From: Lunularia cruciata
Lineage: Eukaryota; Streptophyta; Marchantiopsida; Lunulariales; Lunulariaceae
Direction: 5' to 3'
DNA: 64,000 nucleotides
NCBI GenBank assembly: GCA_948567375.1
Contig: OX419755.1
Coordinates: forward strand, 70,684,944 to 70,748,943
Each line of letters opens with the position of its first letter. The first letter of the stretch is position 1. The notes under the pieces were generated by a model. It saw only the letters and a list, made by a program, of their open reading frames with translations, did no database searches and was not told the DNA's origin. A program made the position numbers and the translations under genes. Shown in pieces: positions 55,945 through 64,000 of the stretch.

Positions 55945-57891
55945 AGGTCCAAACCTGATCAGAATCCACGATCCATAGACACCCTGAAACAACAGGATTC
56001 TCTTGAGGCATGAGAATCTGACCAACAGATAGAAGTCGGTCTCCATGTAAGCCTTGGTGAAATGTACTGCAATCCATATACCTCTAAGTAAGTCCAGAAG
56101 ACAAATTGCAAACAAATGATTTCTCTTTCTTCAACTGCTGCTGTGTTGTACAAGCTTGCTGACTTCTGACTGAATCAAGGTCTGGCCGAGGATATAGCAA
56201 GCAATCCACAGTCCACGTCTTGGATTTCCGAGATCTTTGAAAGTTTATTCCATCGCACTTTCCTTGGTGTCAAAGCCTTCGGTATTATTCTCATTTCTTA
56301 GACCTTATCTGTTCTGCGACTACTGTATATGGGGGACAGAGAATGTGTATTTCACCCCCCACTTGAACGGCTTTGTTCATAAGGACTAGAAACAACTCTT
56401 GAACAATCCACGTGAACTGTACACTAACTAGCAATTAAAAGCGTAGAGTGTGTTGTCTGTAGTTAAAGCTAACTCTCCTTCAACATCCTACCCAACAGGG
56501 TTAGCCTATGGAGGCTGTTATTTCTCCATCGGCGCATCATGACGCACAAAGCAGCTGTTGTCGTCCTCAATGAGTTTGTCTTTTGAAGAAGCAGCGACTA
56601 GGAGATATTTCTTGTACCGCTGGACGGACAGCTTGACACCATTACTGTAACTACTGCTTTGCATAGGAATGAACGCAGAAGGGACGAACACAGCGCAATT
56701 CACTTCCATTCGAATCTCCGTCATGGCCCACAAGAAGAGGACAGGTCTTCTCTAGTCATCATGAATGAAATTGTAGTTGACAGTGCTCGAAAGGACATCG
56801 AATGTAAGTCTTACTCCGTGAGACATTGGTCATAAAAGCAGGTCCCACATCGTTTGATGATTCTTGACACATGTACTTGTGACCAACTTCTCATCCGACG
56901 TCCTTCCGAGCGCCTTGGCAAGTAATTCGTTGCTTGACGTGCGCATGAACTTCGCACGATTATTTGAATTCAGTGCAACAAATCAGGCAATGAGTCACAG
57001 GTTCCAAAGCTTCCAAATTCCTAATTAGACAGAAGAATTGTCGGAGCTGTACTTGCCCTTGGACTTCTCACATGAAGGGACCAAGCACGAAGATGAAAAA
57101 CTAATTACTCAGTTATTTCCATAACTTTGAGACCATATTTGGAACCGAAGTCACTCAAGGCTGAAGCTTTGATTCAACTGGAGGTATGAACAGGCTACGG
57201 GGTAGTTTTAACTTTTCGCGTAGTGTTACACTTGCTCAATATTTTCCCATCTCAATGCGATGGTTTCATCTACGTTAGTTATCCTTGGAGAATACGGTCC
57301 GATTCCGCAGCAGTTCGTGTTGATCTGAAATTCTTTCCACATAATCCATAATCACGAAACAAATTGGGGACTCGCAGGTGCCTTTCTTATCTTTCGATCT
57401 GTATGAAGTAAGTGTCAGACAAGGTTTAGAAAGGGAAAGAAAAGAATGACCAATTTACAAAAAATGTCTGGTGCTGGAGATGGTTCAAATTTTGCAGGGT
57501 ACTTAAATGCGGAACAATCATCGGACCCAACCAGAGTGCCTGCAAGATAATTCTCGTTTTTAATTGTAGTATAACCACAGAACCAAACAGTCTAATGACA
57601 TTACAGACTAAAAGAAGAAGGACAAGGCAATACAAAGTCTGAACAGAATCTTCTTAAAGTATTGATCTTCAAAATATGAATGGGCAAGAAAACTCCCCGC
57701 ACTACACTAACTTCTACTGGAAACGAAGGCAACTATTATAGCTTCTAATCTTCTCAGAGCTGTGAAAATCAGGTCTGAGATATAGTTCATGGAATATCCT
57801 AGAACCAAAGGAGCACAAGCTAAGAAAAGAGAGCCACGTATCGGGTGAAAATGTGATTCTTTGGCTCAGTAGATATACGCATTTGAGCCTC

Positions 57892-60046
57892 TTATCCATT
57901 CTCTGTCCACACAAAAGCTAATAGGGCAAGAGCTAATGTACTACCAAGTATGGTTGCTGCGAATACCTTTTCCTTTGTCTGAAGCCGTAAACTTTCCTCT
58001 CCAGCTACCTCAATGTCACTCAAAATCGTTCGGACCTTTTCTAAATCTCCATCTTTGGCAGCTTTGAGAAGAGCGCCTTCTTTCTGTGCAATTAACTTTG
58101 TTCTTAAAGCTTTCCTCTCATCGGTCTTGGACCAAACAAAACTCGTCAACCACCAAAGAAATACTCCCATGTATAAACCAGCAGTCACATCTGCACTGTA
58201 GTGATGTCTCTCTCGGATCTCTCTTTGAGCAGAATGAAGGACCAAGATCCATATAAGACCAGATGTCCATCCTGGATAAGCCTCCTGAAAATATTGCCGA
58301 CACATTATATGTCAGGTAGATGATACTTCTTTCCTTTGAACAAAAAAGATCTTGTTGCTCAGTTTCGTAGGAAGGACTAAGGCACAGGAAAACTTACCGT
58401 CCATGCCATGGCTGTCAGTACAGATACCAAGATATGTCCGCTAAAAATCAAATCGTTGCAGCCTCCCCCAGCTCGTTTCAAAGTCGTGAACCAGGACTCA
58501 TTTTTGGAGTTAGGGTAGACTGCTGGATCTGGAGGTCTCAAAATGTTCACCAAGAACTGCATGCTTCCCCAATCGGGAACGAACTCCGCGGGATAGACAC
58601 CTGTAGGAGCTGCAGTGAAATCAAATAGCAAGTAAAACGGAAAATTAAATTATCTGTACTCTATGTGCCTCATATTAACTCTTGTGAAAAAAATATTGAC
58701 GATGGTTACGAGAAAGTAGTGCCGGGTCTAGATGGTGCACCCAAATGATACGAAAACTCCATGCTAGATTTGGCTAGTTTCAGAACTTGAAGAAAACGAG
58801 GTCTTAGGAGCTCACCAAAAGCTTGGTCAACTCGAAGAAGCTTCCTAACTTGCTCGGGATCACTTGCATATGGAGTGAAGTACTTCTGAGCCCACGGGTG
58901 AGGATGATTTGGCGAGCGGAAACGAGCACGAGCACACCATGGTCTCGCTGACGGGAGGATCGTGGGAAGGAAGGTCAAAACACGCAGCAACCGACCAATT
59001 CCCATGCTAGTCATGTACCTGGCGCCGATACCCATTCCTGGAGTCTTGGCACACCCGAATAGCACAGAAAAGCAAAGCATGAGGAATAAAATAAGGTAGT
59101 GATGGAGACCAACCAGTGGTGCCCGCAGCACATTCACCACCTGTATTGGAAGCTTTTCGTTCAGATACAAAAGGAGCCACTGGCCAGTATCAGGAAGGGG
59201 TGATGTATTCCTGCAAAGGCCACAGCAGTCCGACCTTAATAATCCTTGATATCCATCCAACATACACAGATGCCACGTCATAAGAAAGCCGATCAACCTA
59301 GATCGAGCTCACTTTTTTTTCAACCTGAGCAGAAAAGAATTGGCAGGGTTCTTATAAATTGCCAAAGCCCTACGAGTTACATCACCGAAGTCGTGTAACA
59401 ACCCTTTATGAGCGGAGAAGATTCCTCCAGCTTGTGTAGGTTAAAGCATTAGTCTGCTTCCATCTTCAACTGATCAGTAGAGTTTCAGGTCTTCGTCAAA
59501 TTTGTCTTCTTTCAGTGAAGGGGTTTGGAGATGAGATTCAGAGCATAAAACATGTAGTTAACTTTGACACATTCATGAAGGTCATAAACGTAACAAGAGA
59601 TTGAGCCCTAAAAGAAATTATTACCCCAGAGACTAGACTGTCTATTACAGTACTGTATTCCACATTTCGTGGCAAACACACACACCTGACTGAAACACCA
59701 AATGAAGAAATACATACCAGTGCCAATCCAGACCAAGCACAGTGGTAACGAACTGGACAGAGAAGGCCTCTATTACTAGCGCACCGAGCATAAAGAGCAT
59801 GCTCAATACAAAAGCTTTCACGCTTTTGACCTCCCGTTTCCAGTACGGATAGAATGGTGCCCGCAAGGCACATGCTAGTGCCAGAAATCCCCATAGCAAA
59901 GGCTGGATAGTAGCATGCAGGCTTGGATTCACCTCCCTCAAGTAATCGACTGTGATGTACAACACCGCTGCGATTGCGAGCGAATTGGGCATTGTGGCCC
60001 ATCTACCCCCACCCCGCCCGCTCACGCTCTTACTATTTCTACCCAT
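57892..60046 (-). CDS. PAP2_C / sphingomyelin-synthase-like membrane phosphotransferase with ankyrin-like tail
   Basis: Four exons on the minus strand: 59718-60046, 58816-59210, 58398-58609 and 57892-58284, all phases consistent, 442 codons. Several hydrophobic helices are visible: LAIAAVLYITVDYL and AFVLSMLFMLGALVIEAF in exon 1, HHYLILFLMLCFSVLFG in exon 2. The active-site motifs of the lipid phosphatase/phosphotransferase superfamily are split over two exons: CNDLIFSGHILVSV in exon 3 and RERHHYSADVTAGLY in exon 4, giving the H and H-x3-D residues. This matches PAP2_C proteins (sphingomyelin and inositol-phosphoryl-ceramide synthases) better than classical PAP2, but the substrate cannot be told from sequence. 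After the core, ALLKAAKDGDLEKVRTIL resembles a single ankyrin repeat and is followed by a further hydrophobic segment, VFAATILGSTLALALLAFVW, next to the C-terminus. Likely in Golgi, ER or plasma membrane. Confidence 0.87.
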
Positions 60047-61391
60047 TGTCTTCCTCCTACAAATCCTAATTCCTAATCACCACCATCACGCTCCTCCTCT
60101 GCTTTTCATCTTTCCTTGGAACAACAACCATCAGATCAACCACCCACAATAATAGTAGCAGTCGATCTTTCTCCTACTCATCCATAGATTTCTGGTATTA
60201 TTATCACATGATGGCATTGCAACAACAACCTCCTCCTACAGGTCAGCCATGTCTCCCTCTGTGTTCTTCCTCCTGTTCGTTCGCTTGCTCATTCGATCGA
60301 GCGGTAGCCACAGCTTCTCCCTAATTTCAGCTTCGATTACAATAACAAAGAACTCCTCAATTGCCTCAATTTTCTGTCCGTCAATCGAACCTCAACCTTC
60401 TTCCGCTTGTACAGCAAATGAATCAAAGATTCTTTCCCCGTACAGTATTCTATTCTCCCCTAAACCCTCCTGGTTTGTACCTTCTCCTCTTATCGCTTAA
60501 TATAAGCTACTTTACTGTAGTTAGTCAGTGCTGTAATGCTCGAACGATAGATCGATAACTCAAGAAAATTCCTTCACAGATACTCCTCTGCATCCACCAC
60601 TCACTTCATGGCATTGCACTACTATCTGAAGAACTTTCACCGAATGCAATTCCCGAGTGGACATTTGTTATGACCAACATACTGAACAGTCATGGTGGAA
60701 GAACAAAGCAGTACTGTACTGTAGTCAGATCCACAACAACCACAATACAGTACTGATCATGATCACTTTCATCAAGGAAGTGCTTACTTAAGGTGACTGG
60801 GTTGCTCTTAATGGATCACTTAAATGTTGTAGGAATCACCTCTAAATGGAAGCAATGTAAGATGTCCATAGCATGTAAGATTAACATACAAAGTTGATTA
60901 TCAAAAATTGTCAACTTATCCAAACACAAGAAAGTCTTAATAAACATGGGCAGAAGCTTGTTTACAGCATCATCGTCCCACGTTTCGTTTCAACTTTGCT
61001 TCATTGATTTCCAGATTCAAGTAGATTCATCATCTTCACCAAAGCCAGGAGGAGATTGGTAGGCAGACTGTTGTAAGCAGTAATGGTGTAATGTACTGTC
61101 GAACGTAGTACAGGAATCCTGAATGAAGTAAAATGATGATGACTGTGTTTCCACCGATGTGATGATGTAGTGATGACTAGGCTCCGACGTGGAAAGGCAA
61201 GTCCACTCTGGCACGCCTCTGTGGGAAGAAAGAATACGAGAAGAGTGTCTGCTCCGCTGCTGGTCTTCAGGACGAAGGAGAAGGAGAAGAGGACGAAGAA
61301 GATCGCTAATTGCAGAAGTATGATTGTATTGAGTTGAGTTGAATTGAATTGCACGGGGAGGAAGACAGAAGCAGCTGATAGATATATCAAT
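60047..61391. promoter_or_regulatory. Shared upstream region of the PAP2_C gene and ETFB
   Basis: The two genes diverge from this 1.35-kb interval, which must contain both promoters. The part next to the PAP2_C gene is pyrimidine-rich on the plus strand, so purine-rich in its leader. A minus-strand frame at 61001-61423 overlaps the ETFB start and has no domain. I see no distinctive regulatory motif. Confidence 0.5.
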
Positions 61392-63462
61392 ATGAAGGTG
61401 CTGGTGGCCGTGAAGAGAGTCATCGACTATGCCGTGAAGATTCGGGTCAAAGCTGATAAGGTATGTTAGTCGGGTGGAGGGTTACTGAATGGGAATTGTA
61501 AATTAAGGAGGATGTGGACGAGTGAGGACTGAATGCGTCTGTTGATGGTTGACGTAGAGTGGGGTGGAAACGAATAATGTCAAAATGTCTATGAATCCGT
61601 TCTGCGAAATCGCGCTAGAGGAAGCGTTGCGGTTCAAGCAAGCGGGGAAAGCATCGGAGGTTGTAGTTGTGAGCATGGGAGGCCCTCAATGTGCGGACAC
61701 CTTGCGAACAGGCCTTGCCATGGGTGCTGATCGTGCCATTCATGTCACCACGGATGAACCCTTATATCCTCTGGCAGTTGCGAAACTGCTCCGAGCTGTC
61801 GCTTCAAAGGAGCACCCTCAAATTCTTCTATTAGGGAAACAGGTAACCTATCACTTTGTGGAGCAGAGATTCACGAGAATTCCTTGACAAAGAAGCCATG
61901 CGCATGATCTGTTGTTACAGGGATCAAAGATCCTTATACCAACTTTGGCTGCAAACCAAGCAGGCAGGCAAGAGCGAGTGCTTGAGGTATTTGCTGTGTA
62001 ATCTTGATTCTTGCAAGGTTCTGTATATCTGTGGAGTAATTCTACGAAGGTTTTAGGGAATTCAGTGCTTCACAGGGCGTACGTTGCAGGACGATTTGCA
62101 TAGATTTGGGTACTTATTCGGTCTTTCCCACGCCAAAACCATGAACCTGGGGAATCCTCCTAGTCATCGACAAACGGTCTGTACGGTCATTAAATATCTA
62201 TATTATCTAAGTTGTGAGTTGTCTTACGTGTAGGAAGCTTTAGATCTAGCTATAACATGAGATTATTCGTGACTCTGAATCAGCTCCATCAGCTGGGAAT
62301 GTGACTATCTCCAGGAGTTGCAGTTTGTCATACACTCTTCGTTTCCCGCAGCTCTTGTGTCTTTTTGTTGGGATGCATATCTCAATGAGGTTACAGTACT
62401 CAGTTGATGAGATGCCCTTTTTCTTTTCCGCGAGAAGATGTGGAGCTTGATAAAGAGAACGATCTAGGAGAAATCATCGATGCTCAGTTGAAATTCTCTC
62501 AATACTTGACACGCTTGGAAGGCATGCCGATCTCAGTTATCCTTATAAGCTGGACTCGAAATTTTCGCTAATCCGCTTAGTATGACTTTGGGAGACGGTT
62601 CAGGGAACCTATAAATGGAGTCCAGTACTTTGTGGAAGCATGTAAAGATGTTGAGTGGCAGGTCCATCTTGCTGAACATATTTCTCTGCTTACTCACTCA
62701 TGGGATGTTCCTACAGGCCATTGACGATGACGCAAATCAAACAGGACAAATGGTTGCCGGACTTTTGAATTGGCCACAAGCAACATTTGCTTCAAAGGTT
62801 TGCTCTCTTTTGACCTTGGTTCTCCTCGTTTGAAGTCTTGCAGTCTCTTGTTCAATGAAATGTTCTTATGCTGTTAAACCACTTATGCTACATGTATGCG
62901 GTAGTCAAAAGCTGAGCTGGGTGGCTATGCGAAACCAGGTCTGGTTTTGCCTTCGGCATCTTGGGTCCTACTATGTAGTCGTTAATAATGTGATTCTTGT
63001 GCCTGCAGGTTGCTTTCGGTGACAAGAATGATGTTACAGTTGAACGGGAGGTAGATGGTGGTTTGGAGACTTTGAGGTTACAGCTTCCTGCGGTTCTAAC
63101 GTGCGTTCTAATTACCTTGCCTTTTGTTTTTATTCGGCAGTCTTTTAAACAGTTTACAATTTGAGGGTGGAGGCTTCTCAGCAAGATACAAATGCATGAC
63201 CGCCGTTTGTAGCTGACGTTGTTGTATGTTGTGCAGAACCGATCTCCGCCTCAATGAACCACGATATGCCACTTTGCCCAACATCATTAAAGCGAAGAAA
63301 AAACCCATTAGTAAGGTGACACCTGAAGAACTGCAGGTTGATATCAAGCCAGATTTTAGTATTTTGGAGGTCGTAGATCCTCCAAAACGGAAAAGCGGAA
63401 TAATAGTGACATCTGTCGATGAGCTTGTGGACAAGCTAAAAAACGAAGCTCATGTGATTTAA
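61392..63462 (+). CDS. ETFB: Electron transfer flavoprotein subunit beta
   Basis: Mitochondrial matrix protein that pairs with the alpha subunit, binds AMP and passes electrons from acyl-CoA, isovaleryl-CoA and 2-hydroxyglutarate dehydrogenases to ETF-ubiquinone oxidoreductase. Five exons, all in phase: 61392-61460, 61558-61842, 62717-62797, 63009-63100 and 63237-63462, 250 codons, the normal length. It starts [19 protein letters not shown], as other eukaryotic ETF-beta proteins without a cleaved presequence. [18 protein letters not shown] and [17 protein letters not shown] form the nucleotide-binding part. [19 protein letters not shown] with [20 protein letters not shown] is the ETF-beta signature and the dehydrogenase recognition loop. 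No lesion seen. Confidence 0.97.
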
Positions 63463-64000
63463 GGAATAATGAGCACCAACCGTTCTGTATGACAACTTTT
63501 TGTCACCGAAGAGTCTGCTGATGCTAGCACTCTGCTCTTCCGCACATGTCTCAGATAATTTCTTCTAGGTCAACACAATCACAGGTCGAAGTTTAGGTCA
63601 CGTTAGTGTACTGAGCGTCCAATTGACGTTTGCATATTGTTAATAACTGTGTATATTGGTTGTAAATAAACTTTGTAACGTCAGCTGTAGCATGAGATGT
63701 TACTCGTAGTGCACTCATATGAATTGCAAGCGTGGGACGACAATGTTGAGAATAACATTCTTAACAAGCCATAGCTTAGTCGTCAGTATCATTTTCATGG
63801 GCTGGAAGGACATGGAAGTGACTGTTCTAGCTGCCAGTTAAGGTTTTGGTAGCCTTCATCTTTCGTGTATGAAGACTTGCTGCAGTAGTATTCTTCACTT
63901 ATCCCGCAGGAAAAATCATTTTGATCTTTTACGAGCAGTAATCATCGTACGAAATGTTTACAAGTAGGGAATGTTGAAGTTGCCTTGTGTGGGAGGAAAC
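63463..64000. other. 3' UTR and downstream region of ETFB
   Basis: Begins AGGAATAATGAG after the stop. AATAAA at about 63665-63670 (TGTAAATAAACTTTG) could serve as the polyadenylation signal about 200 bp after the stop codon. No further gene begins before the window ends. Confidence 0.5.

Larger units (their letters stand above)
53710..57891. other. Spacer between NDL and the PAP2_C gene (convergent 3' ends)
   Basis: Both flanking genes end into this 4.2-kb interval. Frames of 70-170 codons occur (54368-54871 plus, 54872-55159 minus, 55416-55712 minus, 56518-56733 minus), but none shows a domain, and the first contains a LINE fragment. A telomere-like run and a perfect hairpin lie at 55888-55944. 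No gene called; 56518-56733 minus (71 codons) is the most protein-like and may deserve transcript evidence. Confidence 0.45.

Noticed and set aside
61001-61423. Minus-strand frame of 140 codons across the ETFB start
   Set aside because: Antisense to a secure gene, with low-complexity hydrophobic and His/Ser-rich sequence and no domain.

Overview
The window is nuclear DNA from a land plant. The evidence is a set of spliced plant-type genes (a CPL3/4-like RNA polymerase II CTD phosphatase, an NDL protein of the N-myc-downregulated family, electron-transfer-flavoprotein beta), GT-AG introns, chromodomain Ty3/gypsy retrotransposons and a short (TTTAGGG) run. A non-seed plant (bryophyte or lycophyte) is my best guess, because a LINE with a restriction-like endonuclease is present and the elements resemble no family I know from seed plants. 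I cannot name the species.

Layout. 1-20525 is a retrotransposon nest. Three decayed members of one chromovirus family (family A) lie in minus, plus and minus orientation. The first two meet head to head at about 4618. The plus copy ends inside its integrase at about 8702, where it abuts the cut 3' LTR of the third copy. That third copy runs 8703-20525 and is split by a nearly complete second chromovirus (family B, 13339-18955) with matched LTRs and a 5-bp target duplication CCTTG. The family B LTR carries perfect heat-shock-element arrays upstream of its TATA box.

20526-22917 is a repeat-poor spacer. The CPL-like gene follows (22918-34039, plus). Its 4.7-kb third intron holds several copies of a non-LTR, SINE-like repeat ending in a conserved hairpin, plus a perfect 49-nt fold-back. 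34040-48800 holds no gene I can defend. It does contain a near full-length R2-type LINE (41488-45263, 13-bp target duplication) and 40- and 105-bp fragments of its 3' end, each bounded by its own target duplication. A fourth, 53-bp fragment sits at 54.7 kb.

The right-hand third is gene territory: NDL (49791-53709, plus, 10 exons), a PAP2_C/sphingomyelin-synthase-like membrane enzyme with an ankyrin-like tail (57892-60046, minus, 4 exons), and ETFB (61392-63462, plus, 5 exons). The last two are divergent across a 1.35-kb shared upstream region. The four host genes have unrelated jobs (transcription, G-protein signalling, membrane lipid metabolism, mitochondrial electron transfer) and show no functional cluster. 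The noteworthy biology is in the mobile DNA.
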